Of a DNA stretch of 24,487 nt, positions 7,201-15,560 are shown one piece after another. The translations under genes were made by a program, and so were the position numbers. The stretch spans positions 1 through 24,487 of the forward strand of contig DATAYF010000120.1 in the NCBI GenBank assembly GCA_036272735.1. The letters run 5' to 3'. Source of the DNA: DATAYF01 sp036272735. Its GTDB lineage: Bacteria > Chloroflexota > Ktedonobacteria > Ktedonobacterales > Ktedonobacteraceae. The stretch's first letter is position 1. Every line of letters begins with the position of its first letter. Below the pieces are notes generated by a model that was not told the origin of the DNA, made no database searches, and worked only from the letters and a program-made list of their open reading frames with translations.

Positions 7201-8121
7201 ATGACGACGACAGCGGAACCCGCAATTGTCATTCAGCAATTGCGCAAGGTCTACGGCAACGTGCAAGCCCTCAAGGGTATCTCGTTGAGCGTGGCACATG
7301 GCGAAATCTTTGGTTTTCTGGGACCCAATGGCGCTGGCAAGACGACCGCCATTCGCTGCATGCTCGATTTCCTGCGTCCCACGGCGGGCACCATTCGCGT
7401 GCTGGGCCTCGACGCGCAGGGCGACAGTCACGCCCTGCACCAGCGTGTTGGCTACCTGCCCGGTGATGTCCGTTTGCAGGGCGACATAACTGGCAGGCAG
7501 ATCATCAACTACTTCGCGCGCCTGCAAGGACGCGAGCCGGTGCTCCTGCCCGAACTGGTCGCTCGCTTCGACATCGAGATGAAGCGCCCCATAAAAAACT
7601 ACTCGAAGGGCATGCGCCAGAAAATCGGCATCGCGCTGGCCTTCATGTGCGATCCCGACGTGTTGATCCTGGACGAACCGACATCCGGCCTCGATCCTCT
7701 TTTGCAACGCACCTTCAACGATCTGCTGCTGGAAGAGCAGGCGCGTGGCAAAACCATCTTCATGAGTTCGCACATCATGAGCGATATCGAAAGAGTGTGC
7801 CAGCGCGTGGCGGTCATTCGTCAGGGTGAACTGGTCACGGTGGAGAAGGTTGAAACCTTGCGCGAGAAGGCGGGTCAGCGCGTGACCGTCGAGTTCGGCG
7901 ACCAGGTGACGGAAGCAGAGGTCGCCCACCTACCCGGCGTAAGCATGATCGAGTGTATCAACGGCACCTATCACTTCAACACCAATGGTAGTATGGACCC
8001 GTTGATCAAGGCGCTCAGCCTGCACGAGGTGCTGCGCCTGCACGCGGAAGAAGCGCCGCTAGAGGAAGTATTCTTGAAATTTTATGAAGAACCTGCACCA
8101 GCGTCGGCAGGGACGCATTGA
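7201..8121 (+). CDS. ABC-2 type exporter ATP-binding protein
   Basis: This 306-aa protein has a single ABC domain: Walker A GPNGAGKTT (41-49), a Q-loop region followed by GYLPGDVRLQGDITGRQ, signature YSKGMRQKIGIALAF, Walker B VLILDEPTSGLDP and the SSHIMSD histidine switch. About 80 C-terminal residues follow (VETLREKAGQRVTVEFGDQVTEAEV...), as in CcmA/DrrA-like exporters. It powers the permease encoded 15 nt downstream. It starts 2 nt after the TetR stop, with AAGGAG 11 nt ahead of the ATG inside the TetR gene, so translation is probably coupled. The exported substrate (drug, lipid or peptide) cannot be read from the sequence. Confidence 0.94.
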   Translation: MTTTAEPAIVIQQLRKVYGNVQALKGISLSVAHGEIFGFLGPNGAGKTTAIRCMLDFLRPTAGTIRVLGLDAQGDSHALHQRVGYLPGDVRLQGDITGRQIINYFARLQGREPVLLPELVARFDIEMKRPIKNYSKGMRQKIGIALAFMCDPDVLILDEPTSGLDPLLQRTFNDLLLEEQARGKTIFMSSHIMSDIERVCQRVAVIRQGELVTVEKVETLREKAGQRVTVEFGDQVTEAEVAHLPGVSMIECINGTYHFNTNGSMDPLIKALSLHEVLRLHAEEAPLEEVFLKFYEEPAPASAGTH

Positions 8122-8136
8122 AAGGATGCATAACCG

Positions 8137-9003
8137 ATGATTACCACAAGCGCACTTTCCAAAACTATGCCCATGCCCAAAAAACGTGCGAACACCTTTG
8201 CCATCGTTACCCACACGCTCAGCACTGCCCGTATGCTGATCGTGACGGCGGGCTGTTATAATCTGTTCATCGCCATCATCCTCGTTGCGCTTTATCCCAC
8301 CATGTCGCAGGCAAACCTCAGCGCATTCTTGAACGCGTACCTCTCCACCGGCGTGGTGGCGGGTTTGCTTGGTGGACATATGACACACGTTTCGGGCTTC
8401 ACAACCTTCCTGGCGCTCTACGCTTACAGTGCCTTCAACGCCGTACTCTACGCGGGCATCCTGGCCTATATCGGTGGAACGGCCATCCCGCTCAATATCG
8501 AAAATGGCATGCTCGATCTGATGCTGGCGCGGCCCATCGGGCGCGTGCGCTACTACCTTGAGACGTGGTGCGCCATCGCCATTGCCACCGTCATTACCTC
8601 GCTCTTCACGCTGGCTTTCACCTGGGGTAGCACCTTCTTTGTGGCGCATCCCGACATCAATTGGCAATGGCTCACGATTACGCAACTCGTGCAATTGAGC
8701 TTCTACTTCCTGGCGGGCAGCCTGGGTCTGCTGCTCGGTTCGTTCATCAATACCAGTCGTGCAGCGGCGGGCACGGCGGCCGGTCTGGTCGCGTTGACCT
8801 ACCTGCTCAATACCTTTGGCAACCTTTCCAGCAAGTTCAACTGGCTCTTGAAGATCACGCCATTTTACTACGCGCCCTCCATCGACCCGCTCGTGCAGCA
8901 CCAATTGACGTGGTGGCATCCCTGGGTGCTGGTGCTTGTGGGATTGGTTTTTGGTATCGTCGGATTGGCGGTGTTCGCTCGCAAGGACTTGCCGACCGTG
9001 TAG
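8137..9003 (+). CDS. ABC-2 type exporter permease
   Basis: This 288-aa membrane protein partners with the upstream ATPase. After a basic N-terminus (MPMPKKRANTF) about six hydrophobic segments are visible, beginning with LIVTAGCYNLFIAIILVALY near residue 40 and ending with WVLVLVGLVFGIVGLAVFA before a short tail. The loop after the third helix, IENGMLDLMLARPIGRVRYYLETW, has the pattern (E-G-x-L-xx-L-x-x-R-P-x-x-R) common in ABC-2 permeases. ATG 8137 follows GAAAGGA at a 10-nt distance. Two subunits would be needed for a transporter, so a homodimer is likely. The gene is followed by the promoter of the metE-like gene. Confidence 0.9.
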   Translation: MITTSALSKTMPMPKKRANTFAIVTHTLSTARMLIVTAGCYNLFIAIILVALYPTMSQANLSAFLNAYLSTGVVAGLLGGHMTHVSGFTTFLALYAYSAFNAVLYAGILAYIGGTAIPLNIENGMLDLMLARPIGRVRYYLETWCAIAIATVITSLFTLAFTWGSTFFVAHPDINWQWLTITQLVQLSFYFLAGSLGLLLGSFINTSRAAAGTAAGLVALTYLLNTFGNLSSKFNWLLKITPFYYAPSIDPLVQHQLTWWHPWVLVLVGLVFGIVGLAVFARKDLPTV

Positions 9004-9017
9004 AGGCAATCTGCGAA

Positions 9018-9072
9018 CATCTGTCAGGTCAGTCCTGTGCTCGCCACCAGGCTGCCTTGACAGATGCACAGG
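9018..9072. repeat. interleaved inverted repeats around the metE-like promoter
   Basis: CATCTGTCA (9018-9026) is the exact reverse complement of TGACAGATG (9058-9066), and CCTGTGC (9034-9040) matches GCACAGG (9066-9072). The four arms interleave as in a pseudoknot. The right arms cover the -35 box and the start of the spacer of the promoter at 9057-9085, so a DNA operator with paired sites about 40 bp apart is the simpler reading. An RNA structure would exist only in transcripts reading through from the exporter operon. Confidence 0.55.
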
Positions 9073-9085
9073 TTCAGGCTATCCT
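9057..9085 (+). promoter_or_regulatory. sigma70-type promoter of the metE-like/pobA genes
   Basis: A perfect TTGACA (9057-9062), a 17-nt spacer and TATCCT (9080-9085) predict a transcript start near 9092 and a leader of about 118 nt. The -35 box lies inside the right arm of an inverted repeat, suggesting control by a dimeric regulator. Confidence 0.7.
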
Positions 9086-9209
9086 CTCCATTAGAAGAGA
9101 TAAGACCATGCTCTTGATTCCAGTGGCTATTGAGGCAATACGGCTATATTGATTGATCGTGCCCAGTTTCTCTTTTCAGACGAGCATAGTGAACGGGAAG
9201 GAACTGAAA

Positions 9210-10307
9210 ATGACCTATCATAGTGAAGTGGTGGGGAGCCTGCTCAGGCCACCCTACCTGGTAGAGGCAAGAAAGCAATGCGAGACGGGACAGATTGCTG
9301 TGGCTGACTTCAAAGCCATAGAGGACCGAGCAGTAAATGAATCGATAGCATTGCAAGAAAGCGCCGGTATTGACGTGATCACTGATGGAGAGATGCGGCG
9401 CTACGCTTTCTATGGACATCTCGTCGAGGCTCTGGCGGGCTTTGATAAATTTGGAGGGTGGGCTATTCCGTTTCGAGATGAGACAGGCGAGGAGCTTGTG
9501 CTCAAGCGTCCTGTGGTTGTGGAAAAACTCAAATGGAAGAGAAGTATGTGCGCGGAAGAGTGGGTCTACCTGCGCTCGCACAAAGCACATGTGGGAAAAG
9601 TGACCATGCTCAGCGCCCAGCAGGCAGCCGCCTATTACGATCCTGTAATATCGAAAGCAGCCTATTCATCCCGTGATGCTTACCTGTCCGATATTGTAGA
9701 TTTCTCGCGCCAAGAAGTTGAAGAACTGATTCATCTTGGCTGTAGTTATATTCAGATTGATGCTCCCCAGTATGCGGCCCTGCTCGATCCTCAGATGCGT
9801 GAGGGGTATCGTCAGCGTGGCAACGATCCTGATACCCTCATAGATCTCTGCATCGAAATGGACAATACCATCATCAGCAACCATCCTGGTATCACCTTCG
9901 CAATGCATATCTGCCGTGGCAACAACCAGAGCAAATTTTATGCGAACGGCGATTATGAGCCAATTTCGCGCATATTTTCTCGTACTCATTTTCAACGCTT
10001 CCTGCTTGAGTACGACGACGCACGCTCAGGCGGATTTGAGCCGCTGCGTCACGTGCCTGAGGATCGCTTTGTTGTCCTGGGCCTTGTTACCACCAAAAAG
10101 CCGCGCCTCGAAGCAGTCGACGATCTGCTGCGACGTGTCGAGGAGGCTGCTCAGTATATTCCATTAGAGCACCTGGCTCTCAGCCCGCAATGTGGTTTTG
10201 CATCGACAATGGAAGGGAATCACATCTCGTTTGAGGACCAACGCCACAAATTAGAGCTTGTCGCATCTGTAGCGCGCGAGATGTGGGGGCCCTACGAAAA
10301 CGCGTAG
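9210..10307 (+). CDS. MetE-like cobalamin-independent methyltransferase, short form
   Basis: This 365-aa protein corresponds to a stand-alone C-terminal catalytic domain of cobalamin-independent methionine synthase (YxjG/YxjH-type, Meth_synt_2). The zinc site is complete: His233 and Cys235 in HICRGN, Glu267 in LLEYDD and Cys328 in SPQCGF. ITDGEMRR and YIQIDAPQYAALLDP match the substrate face. It should move a methyl or alkyl group to a thiol such as homocysteine. The N-terminal domain that helps bind polyglutamyl folate is absent, so the methyl donor is open. ATG 9210 is preferred to an upstream in-frame TTG at 9153 because GGGAAGGAA precedes it by 6-7 nt. pobA follows 89 nt later in the same direction. 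Alkyl transfer in aromatic or epoxide breakdown is an alternative to methionine synthesis. Confidence 0.88.
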   Translation: MTYHSEVVGSLLRPPYLVEARKQCETGQIAVADFKAIEDRAVNESIALQESAGIDVITDGEMRRYAFYGHLVEALAGFDKFGGWAIPFRDETGEELVLKRPVVVEKLKWKRSMCAEEWVYLRSHKAHVGKVTMLSAQQAAAYYDPVISKAAYSSRDAYLSDIVDFSRQEVEELIHLGCSYIQIDAPQYAALLDPQMREGYRQRGNDPDTLIDLCIEMDNTIISNHPGITFAMHICRGNNQSKFYANGDYEPISRIFSRTHFQRFLLEYDDARSGGFEPLRHVPEDRFVVLGLVTTKKPRLEAVDDLLRRVEEAAQYIPLEHLALSPQCGFASTMEGNHISFEDQRHKLELVASVAREMWGPYENA

Positions 10308-10396
10308 CCTGATACCACTATGCAGCTATTTCGTGCTAATGGCACATCTGCTGAGAGATGCAAAACAAACCTCTTGAGAGGAGATGAGGTAGGAAC

Positions 10397-11575
10397 ATGC
10401 GAACACAGGTTGGAATTATTGGGGCTGGCCCTGCCGGTTTACTGCTCTCGCTTCTCCTCTTCAGAGAAGGGATTGATTCGATTGTGCTGGAAAGTCGGAG
10501 CAGAGAAGAAATAGAATCGACGATTCGCGCGGGTGTTCTTGAGCAGGGCACGGTCGATTTGCTGAAGGAGTTGGGAATCAGTGAACGTATGGAGCGCGAA
10601 GGAGTCGTGCATCACGGCATCGAGCTTCGCTTTGATGGAGAGGGTCATCGCATTGACTTCCATGAACTGACCAACGGGCGATCCATCACCCTTTATCCGC
10701 AGCATGAGGTTGTGAAGGATTGTGTTGCAGCACGTCTTAACCAGGGTGGGCGCATCCTTTTCAATATCAAGGACATCCAGTTATCTGATGTCTCTTCTCC
10801 TCAGCCAGCCATACATTGTGTTCACGAGAACGAGCTGATAGAGGTGCAATGTGATTTTATCGCAGGATGCGATGGTTTTCACGGAGTTGCGCGCTCATCT
10901 ATTCCCACAGCCTTACAAACAGTTTTTACCCGCTCCTATCCCTTTGGCTGGCTCGGTATTTTGATGCAAGCTCCTCCATCCGCCAAAGAGTTGATTTATG
11001 CCTACTCCGACCGTGGCTTCGCGCTGGTCAGCACACGTTCGCCGGAACTCCAACGTATGTATATCCAATGTGATCCTCACGATGATATTGCTCAATGGTC
11101 AGATGAGATGATCCTCGAAGAACTGCAGGGAAGATTGGCAACGAAAGACAATTGGAAGTTGCTCACGGGACCAATCGTCCAGAAAAGTATTCTGGCGATG
11201 CGCAGTTTTGTCATCGAACCAATGCAGTATGGCAGATTGTTCCTCGCAGGTGATGCAGCACATATCGTTCCGCCGACCGGAGCGAAAGGGCTGAATCTGG
11301 CTGTCGCTGATGTCCGCCATCTTGCTCGCGCCATCGCGCTGTTCTACACGCAGAATCAGACGCATCTGTTAGAGGCGTACTCAACGACGTGTTTGGGACG
11401 CGTCTGGCGCACAGAGCATTTTTCCTGGTGGATGACCTCTATGTTGCATCGTTTCCCTGATGACGACGTATTCCAACAGCGTATGCAGCGCGCGCAGCTT
11501 GAATACACAGTCCATTCACGTGCATCAGCCGCAAGTCTTGCAGAAAACTACGTTGGGTTGCCCATTATCTGGTAG
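10397..11575 (+). CDS. pobA: 4-hydroxybenzoate 3-monooxygenase (p-hydroxybenzoate hydroxylase)
   Basis: This 392-aa FAD enzyme should hydroxylate 4-hydroxybenzoate to protocatechuate using NAD(P)H and O2. It has the group A flavin monooxygenase marks: GIIGAGPAG at 6-14, GCDGFHGVAR (the DG motif) and FLAGDAAHIVPPTGAKGLNLAVAD (the GD motif). STIRAGVLEQGTVDLL and YPFGWLGILMQAPPSAKELIYAYSDRGFALVSTRS align well with PobA. The latter contains the equivalents of Tyr201, Ser212 and Arg214 of the Pseudomonas enzyme, and MYIQ carries the Tyr222 equivalent, so 4-hydroxybenzoate specificity is plausible rather than just the superfamily. ATG 10397 follows GAGGTAGGAAC. No protocatechuate dioxygenase or pca gene is in the window. 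It probably shares the promoter of the metE-like gene. Confidence 0.93.
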   Translation: MRTQVGIIGAGPAGLLLSLLLFREGIDSIVLESRSREEIESTIRAGVLEQGTVDLLKELGISERMEREGVVHHGIELRFDGEGHRIDFHELTNGRSITLYPQHEVVKDCVAARLNQGGRILFNIKDIQLSDVSSPQPAIHCVHENELIEVQCDFIAGCDGFHGVARSSIPTALQTVFTRSYPFGWLGILMQAPPSAKELIYAYSDRGFALVSTRSPELQRMYIQCDPHDDIAQWSDEMILEELQGRLATKDNWKLLTGPIVQKSILAMRSFVIEPMQYGRLFLAGDAAHIVPPTGAKGLNLAVADVRHLARAIALFYTQNQTHLLEAYSTTCLGRVWRTEHFSWWMTSMLHRFPDDDVFQQRMQRAQLEYTVHSRASAASLAENYVGLPIIW

Positions 11576-11777
11576 TCAAAACTCCTTTTTTTCAATCTCT
11601 AGAGGAGAGTATAGAGCGAAGTTCGGGAGAGCACTATGCCAGAGAGCGGACATTTGGCAGACATTGAGGACAGTGATAGCAACTGACACCACTATACCCT
11701 GCCCGGTCGTGTAAATGAGTGAATTTATTGGGAAAGAAAAATAAGTAGTACGGAATGAAACGAGTGGAAAGACGACC

Positions 11778-12548
11778 ATGGTAGAGATCGAAAGAAACGC
11801 ACTCATCAGCGAAGATCTTGTTGATCATTCGCTCATCGAAATAATCCAACACGAGGTAGGAAACGGGCTGACTATCATTTCAGGGTATGCGCAATTCTTA
11901 CAGAGGGAGTTGGACAAACAGGCACAAGCTGCTTCCCCACCTGAACTGGATGTATGGAAACGCCACAATGAGCGCTGGCTATCCTATGTGCAAACGATAC
12001 GACAGAGGGAGACGCAACTGCATGAGTTTCTCACACAACTGTGTGAACTCTCATCGCATATGGCAAAAAAGGAGTTCAGTAAGTGCTTTGTGCAAACCGA
12101 TTTTGTGCTCCTGCTCAAGCGAACCATCGAGCGACTTGCTCTTCTCTATGAGGGTCATACGATCCAGGTGTACCTGCCAGATCAGCCAATCTACATCAGG
12201 TGTGATCTTCTCTGGATGGAGTTGGTGGTGGAACATGTCATTGCTCATACGATAGTCTTTTACGCACGTTCTGCTCCTGTGGACATACGACTTGAGCGCT
12301 ATAAAGATCCCTTTACACCGCTGCATAACGCAAGATTAGAGGTCCGTGTCTGCAGGGGTCCTATAAAACAGACATTGGAAACAGTCGGGCCGCACGAAGC
12401 ATGGTTACAGGCGGTTAGTAAAGAAGAAGAGGATCTGTGCGTCGCGTTGTGTGATGAGATTATGCGGGAACACGGAGGTCGAATCTGGCACGAACAGGAT
12501 GCAGATCAGCGAGAGATTGTGTACGTTTCCTTACCCCTGATAGAATAA
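11778..12548 (+). CDS. soluble histidine-kinase-like protein with degenerate ATPase half
   Basis: This 256-aa protein has no signal peptide, membrane helix or sensor domain. Residues 19-40 (LIEIIQHEVGNGLTIISGYAQF) are a good phosphoacceptor H-box with His25, Glu26 and Asn29, followed by a helical dimerisation segment. The C-terminal part still ends like a kinase (LCVALCDEIMREHGGRIWHEQDADQREIVYVSLPL). The N-box Asn is missing (ELVVEHVIAHTIVFY), there is no DxGxG box (VRVCRGPIKQ) and the glycines of the ATP lid are gone. It therefore probably cannot bind ATP and may act as a phosphotransfer or scaffold protein, as Spo0B and ChpT do. No response regulator is adjacent. GGAAAG precedes the ATG. 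Confidence 0.72.
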   Translation: MVEIERNALISEDLVDHSLIEIIQHEVGNGLTIISGYAQFLQRELDKQAQAASPPELDVWKRHNERWLSYVQTIRQRETQLHEFLTQLCELSSHMAKKEFSKCFVQTDFVLLLKRTIERLALLYEGHTIQVYLPDQPIYIRCDLLWMELVVEHVIAHTIVFYARSAPVDIRLERYKDPFTPLHNARLEVRVCRGPIKQTLETVGPHEAWLQAVSKEEEDLCVALCDEIMREHGGRIWHEQDADQREIVYVSLPLIE

Positions 12549-12633
12549 GGGAAGTTATTATTGTTCCCTCGCCATCTATTGCTGAATACGTTGATGTTGA
12601 GGTTCATTAGAGATGGAGTTGAGGGCAAGTAAG

Positions 12634-13773
12634 TTACGCCTTGTCCGCCTGCAACCGCTGCCAGCGCCGTTGTGCTATCGCTTTTAGCTCATCCTCGAAG
12701 CCGCGCAGTGTGAGCCATTCGCGGGTCGCCCCCGTGACTACCACGTCGGCCTCGCGCAACTTCGTCAGATTGTTCGCACCGCTCAATTGCATCGCCACCT
12801 TTAGCTGCGCAATCGTGGTTTCTAGCAGCTCGCACACTTTGTCATAGCTCTGGCTGGCTGCCTGCAAAAATGGAAACCCTATGCCAACCAATGTGGCCCC
12901 TAGAGCCAGTGCCCGTGCTGCATCCAGCCCATTGCGCACACCGCCAGTCGCGATCAGCGGCAGACCGGCCGTGCGCGCCTCCACGACCGCGATAGGTGTG
13001 GGCACGCCCCAATCTTTATACAGTTCGCCAATACTTGTGGCACGCTCATCGCCGCGTGCCTGCGAACGCGCCTTCTCAATCGCGGGCATACTGCTACCGC
13101 CCGCGCCCCCCACGTCGATAGCGGACACGCCGCAGGAGCGCAACAAAAAGGCTTGCTCACGATTGACCCCAGCCCCGGTCTCTTTGGCAAGTACCGGCAC
13201 GCCAACGTGTTTCGTCACATAGGTCAGGACGGTGGTCTCGCCGACCGCGTTGCGATCCCCTTCCGGCTGCGCCGCCTCTTGTAAGCTGTTCATATGCACC
13301 GCCAACGCGTTGGCCTGGATCATCGCCACGGCGCGCTGCACCTGCTCAAGCGTAAAGGCCACGTGCTGCGCCTGCGCGATCAATTGTGGCGCGCCGATAT
13401 TGGCGATTAAAAAGGCATTGGGGGCCTGCTCGCGGGTAACAGCGTAGCTCGCCACCAGTTCAGGATTGACGATGGCGGCGCGCTGGCTGCCCACGCCGAG
13501 TGCCAGGCCGTAATGTTCGGCAGCTTTTGCCAGGTTGCGATTAATTTCGATCACGTCGGGATGGCCGCCGGTCAGCGAGGAGATAAAAATGGGGTAGCGC
13601 AAGCGCCTGCCCAGAAAAGTGACGCTGGTATCGATCTCGTCAAGGTTCACTTCGGGTAGGGCCTGGTGCACAAATTGCACATCGTTCCAGTTCGCGCGCT
13701 GCGGTGCCGAGACATCCTGCCCAAGCGCCACGTTCACATGCTCAATTTTGCGCTGCTTCACTTCGTCGGTCAT
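12634..13773 (-). CDS. fni: isopentenyl-diphosphate delta-isomerase, type 2 (FMN-dependent)
   Basis: This 379-aa enzyme interconverts IPP and DMAPP using reduced FMN. Family marks in order are RKIEHVNVAL at the start, ISSLTGGHPDVIEINRNLAKAAEHYGLALGVGSQRAAI, IANIGAPQL, HMNSLQEAAQPEGDR (substrate and Mg2+ binding Gln/Glu), VLAKETGAG, SAIDVGGAGGSS, and ATGGVRNGLDAARALALGATLVGIGFPFL for the FMN phosphate. The start is set at ATG 13773, where MTDEVKQRKIEHV begins; the open frame runs 16 codons further with no family-like sequence. This start lies inside the end of the mannosyltransferase gene (32-nt overlap in another frame), implying translational coupling. Pairing with a polyprenol-dependent glycosyltransferase fits a role in supplying isoprenoid carriers. 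Confidence 0.94.
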   Translation of the reverse strand: MTDEVKQRKIEHVNVALGQDVSAPQRANWNDVQFVHQALPEVNLDEIDTSVTFLGRRLRYPIFISSLTGGHPDVIEINRNLAKAAEHYGLALGVGSQRAAIVNPELVASYAVTREQAPNAFLIANIGAPQLIAQAQHVAFTLEQVQRAVAMIQANALAVHMNSLQEAAQPEGDRNAVGETTVLTYVTKHVGVPVLAKETGAGVNREQAFLLRSCGVSAIDVGGAGGSSMPAIEKARSQARGDERATSIGELYKDWGVPTPIAVVEARTAGLPLIATGGVRNGLDAARALALGATLVGIGFPFLQAASQSYDKVCELLETTIAQLKVAMQLSGANNLTKLREADVVVTGATREWLTLRGFEDELKAIAQRRWQRLQADKA

Positions 13774-15520
13774 AGTTTGGGGTGATCCTTTCTCGCTGCT
13801 TTCGTCTCGCCCATGCCACAATTATATATGCCAGCGGGATGCCAAAGATCAGTGCTGCCTGATTGGTTGTCATCGGTCCTGTGCTGAAACCGCTAAAGGG
13901 ATAGATGAAAAGAGCTGTTCCTGATAGTATAAGCATAGCAGTAGTAAAAATGCCAAGGCGCTGCAAAATAATAACCCACAGCATCCACAGCAGGTACCAG
14001 GGCCAGAACCAGCCGGAAACCAGCAGCATATACCAGAAAATCGCCATGCCCCAGCTACCCAGCAGCGTATCGAGACCAGCAATAATGGTATCCGGGTCAG
14101 TATCAGGACGCTTGCCTGCAGCAATCAGGGTAATCGGCGCGTGCCGCACGCGACTAAACAGGTGAATGTAGATCAGCACAAAAATGAAGGTGGCGGAGGC
14201 GCGTAGCGTCACATCTGCCGCCTCGGCCGGTTGCTCGAAGAGCGGGAAGCGCAGCAGAAAGGCCGCTAACGTAAAGAACACGTGCAGCGGAGCCGTGAGT
14301 AGACTGATGGGCGAATAGACGAAATGTTGCATGTCGACGGCCGACGTGACCGCGAAAAAGGTGGTGGCTCCTCGCCAAAACGGTAGCGATACGAGCAGCG
14401 CGGGCAGCAGAATCAGCAGCGTGCGCCAACCGACGCTCCACGAAATTTTGCCCACACCGTGTTTGTAGCGCAGATCGAAACAGATCAGCAAAGGAACCAG
14501 CAGGAGCGCGATCAGATTGGCGCTGATGGCTAAGCCAAAGATCAGTAGCGCGTACATTTTCAGGGCTAGCGGCGAGTAGCAGTAGGCTAATGGCGAAAGT
14601 GCCGCTATTGCGTGAGATGCATGGTGATACTGGTGGTGCCTGGCGCAGGATTGCACATAGAGCAGGGTTGCCAATAAGAGCAGGCACAGGAGTATGCCCT
14701 CGTTATGTCCACTCCCTGCCAGTTCGATGACGGCCAGCGGGTTCCAGGCGTAGAGCAGCGTGCCTAAAAAGCGTCGTGATGGGGCTACTTTCCCCAGGAT
14801 ACACCATACGAGCACGACATTGAGCAAGTGCGCGCACAGGGCCGTGCCTTTAAATAGCAGCAGTGTGATGACCGGCGTCTTGCCCAACGTTACCAGCAGC
14901 GCCGCCAGGCAGAGCCACAATGGGCCTGTGACATTCGGGCTGGACCGACCGGTGATGACCCAACGTAAATAAGGATCGGCTGCGAACTGAATGGGGGCTG
15001 TGTTCAATGGGTCCGCGCCATACACGGCGAGGATGCGGCCCGAAAATATATGGGTAAAGACATCATCCGAAAGCAACAGTGGTTGAAATAACAGGGTCAG
15101 GCCAAAGATGAGCGTGGTGCCCAGCAGCAAAAAGAGCCAGCGACGCGTCTTCAAGCCATGGCGATACTCTTTGTGTAGACGCGTAATAATCAAGACATAG
15201 CTACCCAGCAACCCGCTAAGAGCAATGCCCAGCAAGATGGCGGAAATATGCTCATGACGTGAAGTGATAGTTGCCAGCGGGCTCATGAGCCAGCGTAAGA
15301 CCTGTGATGGGGCGAATGTCCAGTTCCATTGTTCGCCCAGCGGCGTACTGCTGAGATGCAGACCTGGAAAGGGCGATATCGCCACCAGCAACAGATATAG
15401 CAACTCGAACGCGCATGCGCTACCAGCGAGGAAAAAAAGCATGTGCCGTTGTGTCCTGGCGGACCTATTGGCGACCTCGTGCGCTACCCGTTCAGTGGTG
15501 GTGGTCAAATAAACAGCCAT
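13742..15520 (-). CDS. GT-C polyprenol-phosphate mannosyltransferase-like membrane protein
   Basis: This 592-aa protein has about 12-13 hydrophobic helices. The first long extracytoplasmic loop contains LLLSDDVFTHIFSGRILAVYGADPLNTAP, where the acidic pair and the following DPYLRW/GPLWL pattern resemble GT87/MptB-type enzymes. Such enzymes use polyprenyl-phosphate mannose outside the membrane to build lipomannan or similar glycans; here the sugar and acceptor are unknown. WNPLAVIELAGSGHNEGILL is also characteristic of the group. The start is uncertain: AAAGG touches ATG 15520, while an in-frame TTG at 15508 has a better spacing. The end overlaps the start of the isomerase gene. It lies downstream of the promoter at 15809-15836, after a leader of about 280 nt. 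Confidence 0.78.
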   Translation of the reverse strand: MAVYLTTTTERVAHEVANRSARTQRHMLFFLAGSACAFELLYLLLVAISPFPGLHLSSTPLGEQWNWTFAPSQVLRWLMSPLATITSRHEHISAILLGIALSGLLGSYVLIITRLHKEYRHGLKTRRWLFLLLGTTLIFGLTLLFQPLLLSDDVFTHIFSGRILAVYGADPLNTAPIQFAADPYLRWVITGRSSPNVTGPLWLCLAALLVTLGKTPVITLLLFKGTALCAHLLNVVLVWCILGKVAPSRRFLGTLLYAWNPLAVIELAGSGHNEGILLCLLLLATLLYVQSCARHHQYHHASHAIAALSPLAYCYSPLALKMYALLIFGLAISANLIALLLVPLLICFDLRYKHGVGKISWSVGWRTLLILLPALLVSLPFWRGATTFFAVTSAVDMQHFVYSPISLLTAPLHVFFTLAAFLLRFPLFEQPAEAADVTLRASATFIFVLIYIHLFSRVRHAPITLIAAGKRPDTDPDTIIAGLDTLLGSWGMAIFWYMLLVSGWFWPWYLLWMLWVIILQRLGIFTTAMLILSGTALFIYPFSGFSTGPMTTNQAALIFGIPLAYIIVAWARRKQRERITPNYDRRSEAAQN

Positions 15521-15560
15521 CCTTTGTTATGAGTTGATTGAGATGGAGAAGCGGCGATTG

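Noticed and set aside
7024..7929. 301-codon open frame on the minus strand
   Set aside because: It runs antisense through the end of the TetR gene and most of the exporter ATPase gene, both of which have clear domain motifs. Its translation has no recognisable domain.
8059..9069. 336-codon open frame on the minus strand
   Set aside because: It is antisense to the ABC-2 permease. The translation is rich in Arg, His, Gln and Glu, as expected from reading hydrophobic codons backwards.
12549..12568. Hairpin GGGAA-N10-TTCCC after the kinase-like gene as a terminator
   Set aside because: The 5-bp stem is too short and no T-run follows. The convergent genes here have no convincing terminator.
14154..14687. 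177-codon minus-strand frame inside the mannosyltransferase gene
   Set aside because: It is a shifted-frame shadow of a long membrane-protein gene with consistent helices and motifs.
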